Shown here in pieces: positions 26,941 to 39,497 of a DNA stretch of 64,000 nucleotides. Both the position numbers and the translations under genes were made by a program. The notes under the pieces were generated by a model. That model made no database searches, was not told the DNA's origin, and saw only the letters and a program-made list of their open reading frames with translations. Numbering within the stretch: the first letter of the stretch is position 1; the number at the start of each line of letters is the position of its first letter. Source of the stretch: Loxodes magnus (lineage: Eukaryota; Ciliophora; Karyorelictea; Loxodida; Loxodidae); NCBI GenBank assembly GCA_946699065.1, contig CAMPDV010000907.1:1-64000 (forward strand), in the 5' to 3' direction.

Positions 26941-27304
26941 AATTTTAAAGGATATACATATTCATATATTAATTATTTTGCTATATAAGCTATTTAAAAA
27001 TAATCAAAAATACTAAATTTATTTATTATTCTTTTTATTTAGTTTATCATTATTTGAGAACCTAAAAATGCTAAATTTGTATATATCTAATTTCAATTAT
27101 TGCAATCATAGAAATGTATATAAAAAATAAACCTAAAGATAAAATTAAATAGAAAGGCTACCTTATTTATGAGGATTGTATACTGATTATAGAAAAGTTA
27201 AAATTAAAGGAATCTTTATTATTGTAAATAATCCTTCTTCCCTTAATGTAACCATCTTTAAAGTTATTAGTCAAATAAAGCAATTTATATGATAATATCG
27301 TTAT
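26941..27304. other. A+T-rich spacer before the right duplicated block
   Basis: No recognisable feature is seen. Confidence 0.3.
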
Positions 27305-27824
27305 TTAATGAGAATATATTCAGTTTCTTTCAATTTCGTTTAGTGGAATTAGTCTAAATTTATCTCCAATTATTTAGCTTATTTGATATTTTATTTTATC
27401 GAATGCTATTTGACGAACTTTTGCGAAAAACCCTTGTAACACAAAATGTGCCAAGATAAATCTACAATATAAAATAAAATTAGCTATAAATTATAAATCT
27501 CATTCTTGAAGATACCTTACATCTAAATAGGAACACAAAGCAAATTATTTCTTTATCAGAGACCTAATAATTAAGCTTGAAAAATAGGCATTTTATAATG
27601 CTTTTATCTATCTTGCTAATGAATTTTAAAACTTAGATGATTGAATCTAGCACTCATACTACATGAATATTAGAATGATAATTATTTAGATAAAAACTTT
27701 TATTAAATAAAGCAACTAGAATTATTATTCTATAAACATGAATCTGATGTTTTTATTAAGATACTTAGTTTAGAAGTAAAATTACCTAAAATGGAAAGTT
27801 AGAAAGAAGAAAAAGGAATGATTT
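27305..27824. repeat. 520-bp duplicated block, right copy
   Basis: Direct-orientation copy of 19,166-19,684. It shares long identical runs, for example from CATTCTTGAAGATACC through the AATAGGAACACAAAGCAAA region. The open, protein-like frame of the left copy is kept here, with substitutions such as I to Y and A to D. It is followed directly by a fragment resembling the tail of the WD40 membrane gene. Confidence 0.75.
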
Positions 27825-27839
27825 AATTCCTGATATATT

Positions 27840-28180
27840 AGATAATAAACAGTTTTAATTAATTTAAAAGTGTCTTCGACTAACTATGATAAATGGATTA
27901 CGATTTTTATTAATTTAGATAATTTTTCAAGGATCTTAATACTCAAAACAGAAAATCTAAAATTAATGTGGATCATAAAAATAAAAAAAATAAAGAAGTA
28001 TAAAGGTAATTAAAGTATATAGTAATAAATTTATTATTTTATTATATAAAGAAGCATCTTCTTTATATAAGTCTAAAAGAAATAAAGGATTTTTAATTAG
28101 TCCTCATTTAGTATAAATTAATAATTTTAGAAAATTCAAAGATACTTTTCCTAAAAATAATATAAATAATAAGAGCATGC
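27840..28180 (+). pseudogene. Fragment resembling the cytoplasmic tail of the 48.8-52.2 kb gene
   Basis: Segments such as TTTTTCAAGGATCTTAATAC and the following K-, Q- and N-rich reading (for example KVIKVYSNKFIILL, then SKRNKGFLISP) line up with the region near 51,770-51,950 of the WD40 membrane gene (KVIKYMVLKTIIAQY, then SIKRNNFENPLF). No start or membrane helices are present, so it is a detached, decayed piece. The homology is judged by eye. Confidence 0.35.
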
Positions 28181-29435
28181 TGAAGTTAATTTAATTTCGT
28201 AATGAAGTTTGTTAATTAAATAATAAGGCTTAATCTTAAAATTTAAGTAGCTTGGTTTATAATAAATGTATAGAAATAGATAAAAGACACTTAATAATTT
28301 TAATTATTCTTTATAATTTATCTTAATAATTTTGCATGTTCTACTAAATAATAATAAAGTAACTATTATAAATATACTTCTGAAATATTATATTCCTTTA
28401 TTTTTATTAATTATCTAGTGCGTTCTTTTGTATTAAGAAAACTTAATAAGTTCATTTAGAATCTATAACAATTATTAGCTTGTAAAAAATGTAGAGCAAA
28501 AAGGAAAAAGAATGATTAATAAGAAAATTAAATCAAAGAAAGGTAGAAACCATAAAATTTCTATGTTTGCAAGGCTTTAAAAAGTTTAAAAAGATAAATG
28601 TTTGAAACAAAAGAAGGAAAGAGAGAACTTTTACAAACAATTATACTTTAATTTTAAGATTTGATATATAAATTTATTAATTTAATTAAAATTATAAAGT
28701 TATGAAAGCATCGTAGATAAGTTTAATATAGATTTTTAAATCTTAAAACAAATAAAGATAGTGAGGTTTTGAACTCCTCATTATTAATTACATTAAAATA
28801 AGAAATAAACATTTTAAAGAAAAAAATCTATTTAAAACCGAGGAACATTTGCATTTTTTCTAAAACATACCATCACTAAACAATTAGATATTAACGTAAA
28901 CCACTATTTGAATATGTAAATTAGAGCTGTAAATTTTGAGAAAAATAAGGAGTTCAATATACTCTAAAAATAAGAGTGAATATAATTAAAAAAAAAATTT
29001 AGAATGAAGAAACAAGAAAAATTTAGTAAAAAGACCTTCAATAGCTTTCAACTTAATTATACAAAATCAAATAGAAAAAATATTAAAAGAAATAAAATAC
29101 ATAAAATTAACTATATAATTAATATCTTTAACTAAAAAGCGGAATAAAGCTATTGACAATGTGAATAAAGGCTTAAAAATGTTTTTAAATATAACCAACA
29201 TTAAAAGAATGGTAAGCAAATATTTTTGAAGTACTCAGGCTAATTTGAGTATTTGTGAAGTAGACTAAATTAAATAATCTTTATCATAAAAATTAAGGAG
29301 AGTTATGTGAGTAAATTAGAATAATCTTAAAAATTAATAGGTTGAACTTAAGAATTATAAAAGATGCAATAAAATGATTTTATTTTAAGTGATTTTTAAT
29401 TTTATCTTTTGTATTTTTAATAAAATTTAAGATTT
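28181..29435. other. A+T-rich spacer upstream of gene D
   Basis: The promoter of D should be here. The 60 bases before the start are very T-rich, but no motif shared with the upstream regions of A, B and C could be defined. Confidence 0.35.
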
Positions 29436-32400
29436 ATGAAAATGGAAAAGCACCTTATGCTCAGCATTTTGATATTTTCTATTTCTTTGGCTAATCAGGA
29501 TTTTTTCTACATTCAAGTTCCAAATTAACCTACATTTTATACAGGAAACTAGAGCAGTTAATCCAAAAAATTTAAAGATTATGGATATGATCCTTCAAAT
29601 CAAACTTAAATGAGTATTACAGCTTGAATTAAATTTGATTAAAACTAACAACCAAAAAATAATTTAGGAGTTTATAGTCAAATTTGAATGAATTAAAGTC
29701 ATTTTTTTAGGTTAGCTTTATCTTAAGATTCTTTTAACTAAAAAACTAGCTTCACTGCTATAATAAATTTAAGCATTACTGCATAATCCTATGATATAAA
29801 AGTCAGTTTAATAAATGATATTTGAGTTTTCGTTGGATTTTCTCTAACTTAAGATGGATAACTTTTGTTTGCTATAACTCACTCTTAACTCAATAATGTA
29901 CTCGTAGCAAATTCAAGTCAAAATGCAACCTGAATAGATTTTGATTAGAGAATAAATATTTTTTAAATTATGCCAAATTTAAAATATAGAGGGTATATAT
30001 ACTCTCATAAATATTATAAAAATTATGCTTTAAAATTAATTGAGCTTTAAACTATTTTCAATTAGCCCAATTAAGGTTTTATCTCTCTTTCTATTCCCCT
30101 TTCATGTGAATCAAACTGTACAAAATGTTATGGAAATAGGGCTAATAACTGTTTGTAGTGCTTAGATAGTTGAAGCTACTTAAACGATTCTTGTACTTGT
30201 TACTATAAACTTTCTTTGGATTTAGTTTGTTCTTAAACTTGTCCTTCTACCCAACAAGATGAAGATTTGGATAATTATTGTGAATCTTGCAATGTGACTA
30301 TTCCCTTTTGTGAAGAATGCTCCTAATCTGGAGATATCTGTTACAAATGCTTTAATTCCTCATACAAATATGGAAATTCTTGTATTTCATGTACTTCCTA
30401 TAACTAATTTTGCGCTACTTGTAACAATCAAACATGTCTTTCATGTTTTTAAGATAAAAAACTTACCAACTAGACATGCTAAGGTCATTGTATAGCTTCG
30501 GAGTAAGATTCTGATTAAGATGATATTTTTTTACCTTGTGATAAGTAATTTAGCTTTTGTTTAAAATGTAATGATACAGAATACTTGCAATGTAAAGTTA
30601 GGTATTTTCTTTAATCATCATAATGCATATAATGTTAAGAAACTCTTTATAATTGTTCAGAGTGTTCTTAAGATGGAAAATAATGTTACAAGTGCGAAAG
30701 TATTTTATTGAAGTTAACAAATAATTATTGTGAATAGAGCTGTATAGAGACAGAATAAGATTACGATTAAGATAGAGTATGCAAACTTTGTAGTGAAGTG
30801 ATATAAAATTGCGAGAGATGTGATATAAATAAGAGTTGTAAAAAATGTATTTCAGATGAGTATTTTTTAACTTAAAATGATTTATAATGTAAGCAGTGTA
30901 GTGAATAAATTAATAAGTGTGAAAGATGTGAAGAGCATGGATAATATTGCACATAATGTGTTGAAGGATATGTTTTGTATGACGGAAGTTGTGTAGAAGT
31001 ATTCCCTAATGAAAATTAAAATGATGATAACTTAAATCCTTACAACAGCCTAGACGACTTTAATATATCTACTTAAGAAGAATAGTTTATTTAAAATACA
31101 AATCTAATAACTTAAATACAAGTTTATACAAATTTTGCTGGATCAGCTATAGTCACTGTTTCTTCTACTATTAGTATATCTTAATTTTCATCAAGCTAAG
31201 CTTAATTTTTATCAGCAGTTCTTATTACTTAGCTTATTTTAATGAATGCTTTTGTAGATGTTAAAAGAGCAGACAATATAAACGCATATTATTACATTAA
31301 CTTTAGAAATAACGAACCTATGTCAGGAATAAATAACAATGACTTTCTAAATTTTGGTTTAGATTCTAAGAAACTAGAAGCTGATAAAGAAATTTACATT
31401 TTAATGAATTTTTAGAGTTATACCTTAATAGCTAATCTAATAAGTAGTTTGTTCATTTTAGTTATGCTTTATTTAATAGATTTCATACTTATTGTAATAG
31501 GAAAATTGAAATGGAAAGATAAAATAGAATAATTGAGAACATAATTTACAAACAAGAAATATATTTCTATGGTCTATAACTTAAAATCTATTCAAATAAC
31601 AAATACAGTTATGCTATAGTTATATCATTTTAGTATAAGTGATTGGTATACTGGCTTTAATTCTTTCCTTGCTGTAGCTATTTTAGTAAGTTTTTAATTT
31701 AGAATATTCAAATATACTTTATTTTCTAAAGCTATCAAATATGCATAAAATATTTTAACCTAAAAGTAGAATATGACTAAACTAACGAAGAGAAAACAAA
31801 GTAGAAGTTAGAAGAAATGAAAGAAAAATATGTGATATACTTTGAGTAAATAAAGTAAAATACTAAGTTACAAATAGTTTTTTAAGCTTTGTTCTTGACT
31901 AGAAGACTTCTTCTCTCTTTAGCAGCTATCATATTAGTAGAATTTTAAGCCCTCTAAATTATAATATATCTGATAACTTGTCTGTTTTAGCTTCTTTACT
32001 TGATTATTTGTAGGCCTTATAAAAGAGTTTTGCTATTTGTTTAAGAGATAGTAGGAGAAGTAGTGCTAATAATATCTTATTCTCTAAATTTTTATTATAA
32101 AGCAAATAATGATAAAATACTAGCAGGAGATAAACTAAAAGAAGCTGAAAATATAGGTAAATTAATAGTTTTTATTTGCTGTCTTTACACAATATTAACT
32201 TTAGCAATTTCGATAATTTTACTAATAAGAGATTTTTACATTTAATGGAAGTAAAAGAAATAGCAGAAAACTAAAGTTTAGTAAGAAGTTTTAGAGTAAA
32301 GCCAATAGAATTTAGACAACTAAAATGAAAGTAACTTGTAACTAGAGTAAATGATAGCAACTAAAGTAACTTAAAGAAGTGATTTAATTTTAATCGATCG

Positions 32401-32521
32401 AACTAAAGATAAAATATCTTAAGATGAGATAAAGCGACCTTAATTTGAATTCTTCTAAGCTAGAAAGTAAAGAAATAAGGAAAGCAAAAAGCGAAAAGAA
32501 GAAAATAAAGAGAATACTTGA
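29436..32521 (+). CDS. Surface protein paralogue D: LamG-like, Cys repeats, multi-pass membrane domain (best-preserved copy)
   Basis: About 1,030 codons. Signal peptide MEKHLMLSILIFSISLA after a second in-frame ATG. The LamG-like domain (residues about 40-200) includes SITAWIKFDQ and NDIWVFVGFSLTQDG. Furin/growth-factor-receptor-type cysteine modules cover about 224-520 (for example NCERCDINKSCKKC). Then comes MNAFVDVKRADNINAYYYIN near 602, and six or so membrane helices to about residue 930, including YTLIANLISSLFILVMLYLI and LYTILTLAISIILLIRDFYI. A basic Gln-rich cytoplasmic tail ends at TGA 32,519. The W of FYIQWK is TGG here and TGA in B. One continuous frame holds from 29,436 to about 31,760, where a one-base shift is needed; B needs one at the same place. 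The architecture resembles the many ciliate surface proteins with a TRP- or polycystin-like membrane end. A role in adhesion or sensing is inference. Confidence 0.8.
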
Positions 32522-33850
32522 AAAGTGAGAGCAAATTTTTTTAAACTAGTTTTATGAATAAAAATAAAAATAATTAAATAAAAAAATTGTCTGAATATTT
32601 ATTACATCTAAATGCAATTAAATTATTATATTTAGTCAAAAAATATGTCAGATATATAGAAAGAATTCTTCTCTAAAAGCATCAAAAAAGAAAAAAAAGT
32701 AGATGAGGAGAAGAATCCAAAGCAATCCATGTGAATGGAGAAACTCGTAAGCTCAGAGCAGAAGAATTTTTAATTAAAGATTATATATTTTTCTTAATTT
32801 TTGGAATTTTAACTATAAGCAACTAAATTTCTTTGTAGATTAATAATAATTTGAATAAAAATAAAAAATATAATGCCTAGAATAATACTTTTGATACTTT
32901 AAAAATTAAAAATTCTTAATTTTTTTATTAAGATATTAAAAATAAATTATTTATTTTTTATAAATCGATAATTTAAAGTTAGTGTTTAATTATCTTCTTT
33001 ATTTATAAATATAATTTTATATTTTAAGAACATTAAAGATAATTTAAATTATCTTAAATATCTTATTTTATCTTTCATATTTTCATATTACTTATTTTTT
33101 ATTAATTATTAAAATTAATCTAATTTTTACAAAAATAATTTACTATTTATTCATAATTTATACATATTTTAATATTTTGAAATATTTTGTTTCAATTTAG
33201 TTAATAGATTGCTTCTCCAATTTTAGATTTTTTATTCTATTTCTTTAACTTAAAAATTTAAATTTATCAAAGTTTTAAAATAATAGATTAATTTATCTTT
33301 TTAATTTCTTTAAAAAATTATCTTATTCTACTAGGTTTAATAAATGTTAAATTATTAAACTGATTATTACAAATAGATAATTTAATATAAAAGCAATTAA
33401 AAATTAAACTAATGCTTTAAAATATAAAAATAAATGATAGTAATTTTAATAAAACTATATTCTATTATCTAATCTTTTACATTTTTTTCTTAAATTTATT
33501 AAAAATATTTTATTAATTTAATTATTAATTTCCATATATTTAAAGACTTATAAGCATAAAGCATACTTAAATTAGAATTAATTAATTAATTAAATAAAAT
33601 TTATAATGTTTATTATTTATTTAATAATAAATTAAAAGATACTAAAACTGAACTAAAGTATTTTATTATCTTAATAAATAAATTATTTATTTTACTTTAC
33701 TAATTTTAATTAAATATTTTAATTAAAATCAAAAACTAAACAATAAATTAAATTTTATTCTTTTAAATATAATTTATTAATTAAATTTATCAAATAACTT
33801 AAATTATCATTTTTGTATCATTTTAGATAAATCAATAAATAATAAATATA
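32522..33850. other. A+T-rich spacer
   Basis: This is among the most A+T-rich stretches of the window. It has no recognisable feature and separates the surface-gene array from the retroelement zone. Confidence 0.35.
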
Positions 33851-34235
33851 TTTTATTATAGAGCGCGTAACACCTCGTTGGTGTGCAGCTCTTTCCATAT
33901 CTCAAAAATATCAGTTTTTTCAAGTAAACCTTCAGGTAATAGAAATTCTTCTCTTATTAGTTGCATATCTTCCTCATTTTCCTCTACATTATCTCTTGTT
34001 CTTCTGTCTTCTATCTATCCACACTTTATTAGTTCTTTATTGCAAGCTTAAATAATAATAATACAATAATAATAGATTAATGTTGTACCACCTTTAATAT
34101 GTTCATTACAAATAATGATATTAATATTGTTAAATTTAATCTCATACAAATTCTAATCTAGCTTGCTCTATATGTAAATCTTCTCTCTTTTCCAACTCTT
34201 CTTCCATGAGATCCAACAATTAATAAAATAAAAGA
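33850..34235 (-). mobile_element. LINE reverse-transcriptase ORF, 3' end only (5'-truncated)
   Basis: On the minus strand one frame reads CNKELIKCGQIEDRR, then EEFLLPEGLLEKTDIFEIW, then KELHTNEVLRAL, followed by A/T-rich short repeats. The last block recurs as FKELHAIEVL at 46,430 and LKELCAIEVLRAL at 59,285, where the adjoining sequence is recognisable as the end of a non-LTR reverse transcriptase. The DNA of the shared block is itself hairpin-prone (GAGCGCG near one end, GAGC near the other), which could be an RT recognition stem-loop. The copy is strongly 5'-truncated, as LINE copies usually are. Confidence 0.55.
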
Positions 34236-34590
34236 TAAATTTTATCTAAAATTAATTAAATTTTATCCTAATTATATAAAGAAGAAAAGCTAATTATCAT
34301 TTATCTTTATAATAAATTAGAATATCCTTTTCTAATAAAATTGATTAAATATTAACTTTAGTTTAATAATAATTTCTCAAATATTTAACTTTTAGAGATT
34401 AGTTTCTAATTATAGAAATATAGATAGACTTAAAAACTTAACTAACTATAATGTTAATTTCACAATAAATTAATTAATATTCTATTTATAATATTTTTTA
34501 AAAGCATATATTAATAAATATCTAGATTAAATTTGTAATTCTAACTTTTAAAATAAATCATAATTAGAAATTAAAAATTTATTAAATAAA

Positions 34591-35475
34591 ATGGCTTCTA
34601 AGAAATAATAGAACTTTGAACAAAATATTTAAACAGGAAAATTCTCTAAAAAATAAAAAAGCGAAATAATTACAATGAGTGAAAGTGAGAAATATGATTG
34701 ATATGACGAACATTAACCACTTGGAAATCCAGAATTAAAAAAACTTCCGACACAAACTCAAATAAATATATTATCTAAGTCATTAAAAGAGTTTATGTTT
34801 AAAAATAGATACCTCATTGATAAAGTAGAAAAATTAGAAAAACTAATAACGTCTTTACTTGAGAAACAATATTAATCATCATAAGAAATAGAAAACAAAC
34901 TGGAACAAAGAATTCTTTAAATTTAATAATAAATTCAGGTAACGTCATTTTCGTTTTAACAGAATTAATCAGATCCTATGGAAATAGAAAATGAAGCCTC
35001 AAATTAAAATAAACAGTAAACGTTTATTTAAAATAAGTAGTAAATTTAAATTAAATAAGTGTTACAGGAATAATAGTTTAAAAGAAGAATAAAATGCTAC
35101 ATGTGCAATAAATAACACCAATGAAAATACTGCTATTAACTAAGCGAAATTTAAAGAAAGAATAAATAAGATACTTTTAAAAAACTATTTAGGATATATC
35201 AAACATAAAGCGGAAAAATTTATAGAAATTTTTTTAAAAATTAAAATCTTAATCCTTGGATAAATAGTTAGGAACGCTACATGCAAGATGAAAACTATTC
35301 AGAATATTAAAGGATGGTGCACTAATGAAGTGCTACACCGCCTAACTAAGCCTAGTAGGAATTCAAGACAAATTAATGGAGACAAGCTGATAGAATAGGT
35401 TAGATGGCTGACTACTAAGGCTTTAACAAAGCTTTTTAACTTTTTTAACTTTAACTTAAGTATTTTTTTATTTTT
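34591..35475 (+). mobile_element. LINE-type ORF1 protein with zinc knuckle, copy 1
   Basis: Start ATG in a purine-rich context (AAATAAAATGGC). The protein begins MASKKQQNFEQNIQ; a coiled-coil-like Leu/Ile/Glu-rich part (LIDKVEKLEKLITSLLEKQ) is followed by Gln-rich linkers and a CX2CX4HX4C knuckle, CYMCNKQHQWKYC, in which the W is TGA and a Q is TAA. About 25 residues later comes LFRIYQTQSGKIYRN, a motif shared by the other copies. It ends in a T-rich region containing TTTAACTTTAACTTAAG. The family is judged non-LTR because neighbouring RT pieces are LINE-like and related copies have short-repeat tails. It would bind RNA as a nucleocapsid-like ORF1p (inference). It is unclear whether this copy is complete. 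Confidence 0.65.
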
Positions 35476-36023
35476 TTAAATAATTAAAAAAGTTAATTTA
35501 AGAATATTTTACATTTTTGCTTTTTATTAAATTATAGCAAACTTTGTTAAATGAAAATATTCAAATAAAAATAAAAAATAGAGTCATTATATAGTTACAT
35601 GCTTTATTAAAATTAATTTATACAATAGTTTATACAAATTTTTTTCAAATATTTAAGTTGAAGAAAGGGAAAAAAATTTAAATTTAAGATAATAAAGTTT
35701 AATTTATAAGTAAAGGAAAAATATTAAATAATTTTATAAAAGAAATTAAAAAGTAAATCATTATTGTATAAAATTTGATGAATCTTAAAATTTAAAGAAC
35801 TAAAAATTTTAAAAAAGAATCTTAAATACCAAGCGAATTGAGATTAAAAAATTTGTGAGTTTTGTTTAAAAATGATCAAAGATGAAGAAAATAAAATAAG
35901 ATAAATTATATTAAGAAATATTTACTAAATCTGATTTTAATGAAAAATATTTATGACATTGGTAACCTGAAAATTTTAACAAAATTAAATAATAAAAAAA
36001 ATTTATTTGAAAATTTAGTTTAA

Positions 36024-36365
36024 TAAAGTTTATCTCTAGAATAATTAAAAAGATGGTGGGAGCTGAGATTGACCTTCTGAATCATACTTTCTGGTTTTAT
36101 GGCTAGGAACAAGTTCCTTTCCTGTTGCTGAGAAAGTCCTTGGTCAAAGTCAACCTTTGCAAGGGAACGCCTTCCTCTTGATTATCCACTCCTGGTAAGG
36201 GCTTGAAGCCTGGCTGCCCATAGCGATGGAGCTCCCTGGCAGCTGCTTTTCGAAAGCAACAGAATATCCCCGTTATCCCATGAAGGGAGTGTTGGGGTCG
36301 TTAAACTGCAAGAAGTTGCAGTCCAAAACTCTTTAAGTTGAAAATTAAATTAAAGTTTATCTCTA
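36024..36365. mobile_element. SINE-like 312-bp insertion, copy 2, with target-site duplication
   Basis: The element (36,039-36,350) is flanked by a perfect 15-bp direct repeat, TAAAGTTTATCTCTA, at 36,024-36,038 and 36,351-36,365. It has the same length as copy 1 at 516-827 and conserved blocks such as AGATGGTGGGAG, ACTTTCTGGTTTTATG, GCTGAGAAAGTCC and GCTTGAAGCCTGGCTGC. The tail is a short A/T run. The different target sites and the ~20% divergence show two independent insertions. The source RNA is not recognised. Confidence 0.8.
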
Positions 36366-38493
36366 CAAATAAAAATTAATTAGCTTAATATTTAATAAAA
36401 GAAATTTTTACAGTTAAATTAAATTATAAGGTTGATAGATTATAAGAGAATTTTTTTAATATTTTTATTTTATTTGCTACATTTTATCAAAGAATGAATT
36501 AAATGAGCTTATTCCTTTTTCTTTAAATTAAACAAAATTTAAATTAAAGATTAAGGCAGTCGCTTTATTATGATTGTTCAAATTTTACATTTTTTATAAT
36601 TATTGTGCTAATTAAGATTTTTAAATCTGTCTGTGGAGATTGAAGAAATCAAATAATAGTGATTATCATAATAAGAAGAATAATATATAAAAATGGTGAT
36701 GATTTAATAAATAAACTTTTAATTATAATTAATTCAATTTTATCTTTTACCAAAATTCTTTATGATATATTCTTGAACTCTATCTAATTTATTATTATAT
36801 ACCTTTATTTCTCAAATTTAAAAACTAAAATTTTAATAAATCTATATATTTATTTAAAATATGAAGCTTTAATTTATTTTTTCATTAAGAAAATATTAAA
36901 TATTGAGCTTATTTTTATTTATTAGAGGAATAGTTAAAAGTCAAATAAGAAACAATATTTTTAAACCAAAAAAATGAAAATTAAAAAAATAGAATATTAA
37001 ATTCTTTTTTATCTGAAAGTTAAATAATAATAATCATATAATTAAGCATTGAACATTTTCTTTTAGGTAATATCTTATTCAGTTATTAAAAAATAAAATC
37101 ATTAAAAATTTTAATTTCAATACATTTCTTTAAAAAAATCTAATTAGTTTACTTTTAATCAATTTTTAAAATTCAATTAAATAAAATACTTTATATTGTA
37201 TCGACTCTGCTTTATTTATAATATTTATAGAAATAGTAATAAAATTCTACCCTCAAATGTATCTTTACCTTTACAAATATCTTGTAATCATGAATTAATT
37301 TAAATTAGAGTCTAAATATTTATCTTTAGTAAATATGTAAAAATAATTTCTTTCTTTTCTGAATTTTCACTATAAATTTGCAATATTTAACTTTTTAATT
37401 TAAATAATAATGATTGAGGAAATTCTTAAAACTTAATTTTAATGAACACTTCACATTAATTATAGAAAATTAAATTTCAGATCTTCAAATATTGAAAAGA
37501 ATTAAAAATAAAAAAATTTATAAAATTATTAAATAAAATGATTAAGGAGTCTTCTTTATTAGAATAAATATTAGTTTGCTTACAAATTTAAACCCCTTAT
37601 ATTTTATTCTAAAATTTTTCACATAATTTATAAACAAGTTTACTTACTTAAAAATAGTAAACAGCTTACTAAATATTTCTAAATTGCTAAATTTAAAATT
37701 TCATAATTATTTATATGATTTAATTTAATTATTTTTAATTATTAAATTAAAAATATTCAAATTCATTAAAATTTCTTAGAGTTTTTTCAGCTCAAAATAA
37801 AATAAATAGTTTTTAATTTTTTTCTAAGTTATTATTTATTAATTCTCTATGTAAAAGAATTTTTTAAATAAAATGTAAATTTATTAAAAAATTAAATTAG
37901 CTTTCTTTTAATAATAATTTAAACTTTTATTGAATGATCTATAATTAATTTTAATGAATATTCTAAATTTTATATTTTTTATGATTAAGTTTAAAGATAA
38001 ATGGGTAAATAAATAATATCCTTATTAATTGCCCTAATTGTTTATAGTAATTTTAAAATAATTGTTATAATTATATTCAAAACACTATTAAATTTTAATT
38101 AAATTTAATGATATATTATATTAAATTATTTTAATTTTCTTAGTACTTCCATCATAAATAAGGAAATGTTTTGAAATAATAAAATTGTTTTTATATTAAT
38201 TTTTAGTAATTTAAATAATAAAAATAAATGAAATCTGGAGTATCATAATGTCAAAAATAACCTTTTTTAATTTCTTTATTTTTGATTTATTTTTAAATTA
38301 TAAAATTATTAAAATAAAGTATTAAATTATCCCTCATTAAACTTATTTTCTTTTTAATTGTTTTAATTTTATCAAATCTTAAGAACTTAGCTCTATAATA
38401 AAATAGGCATATAAATAAATTTATAAATAGCAGACAATTAATTTAATAATTAAATTTAGATAATTAACTTAATTTCTAATTAAATAATTAATC
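36366..38493. other. A+T-rich spacer
   Basis: No recognisable feature is seen. Confidence 0.35.
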
Positions 38494-39060
38494 ATGTAAG
38501 CATTTCTACTTCTATTTACTAGCTACTTTGGTCTCATTAAAATAACTTATATCAATTAAAGTATTATCAAATATGTTTCAAGCTAGCAAAATATAGAAAT
38601 TTACATAGTTAATATACAAAAAAATTTAGACTTATAATTTAAAATTTATTTAGATCTTTAAACAACATAATTAAGTTGTTAAAACACTATAATAGTTACT
38701 AATATCTCAGATAATTTAAAATTATTTACAATTTTATAATTTACCTTATTATTGGAAACTTAATAAGAATAAAATCAAAAATCAATATACTATAATTTTA
38801 TTGCATATTTGTAATAGATAATCTGTCTATATTATATTACTGCAGATTTGGAAATATATAAAAAATAAAATTAAGCATTAACTAGGCGAAAGAACAATTC
38901 AAGGAACATAAGTATATCAAGGAGAAGATTTATTGAAATTTACAATTTTTTATATTTAATCTCTAGAACCATCTAGAGATTGTCTAAAATAGGTTGAATT
39001 TTCCAAGAAGTATGAAAAATTAATCATGTAGTGCATTAAAAAATTTTAATGTTTATAAAT
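38494..39060 (+). pseudogene. Possible decayed gene with signal peptide (unrecognised)
   Basis: The ATG opens a signal-peptide-like start, MQAFLLLFTSYFGLIKITY. A protein-like stretch continues to about 38,860. From 38,885 a different frame is the natural one (GERTIQGTQVYQGEDLLKF, then EFSKKYEKLIMQCIKKF), so the frame changes at least once. No domain is recognised. It could be a degenerate relative of the membrane proteins in this window or a chance reading. Confidence 0.25.
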
Positions 39061-39497
39061 TAGTTAAAAATCTAAAATCTTTTACTCTTATTTTCTATTT
39101 TTTACTATCTATTTTTATTTTGCTATGATTATCACTTATTATTAGTATTTGTTAATTATTTAACTTTAATCTTTCAAGCACTAAATTGATTTAATAATAG
39201 TGATTTTTGATGTTAAAATAATTAAGTTTATTTTTATTTCATTAATTTTTTTACAAATTTAAAGAAAATTTCTTAAATTAAAATAATAAATAATTTAATA
39301 TGATGAATTGAAATAGAAAATATAAAAGGATAAAATTAAGTTTATAGTTTTAGAAGAGAAATTCACAATTAATTTCCATTTGTTACCGCTTTCTCCCGAA
39401 ATTAAGGATTACGTAGGATTTCGTTAGTACACCATTCTTATCTCCCCCAAAATGCATTTGTTATTACATTTTCTACTTCAATTGCTATTCTTTTCTT

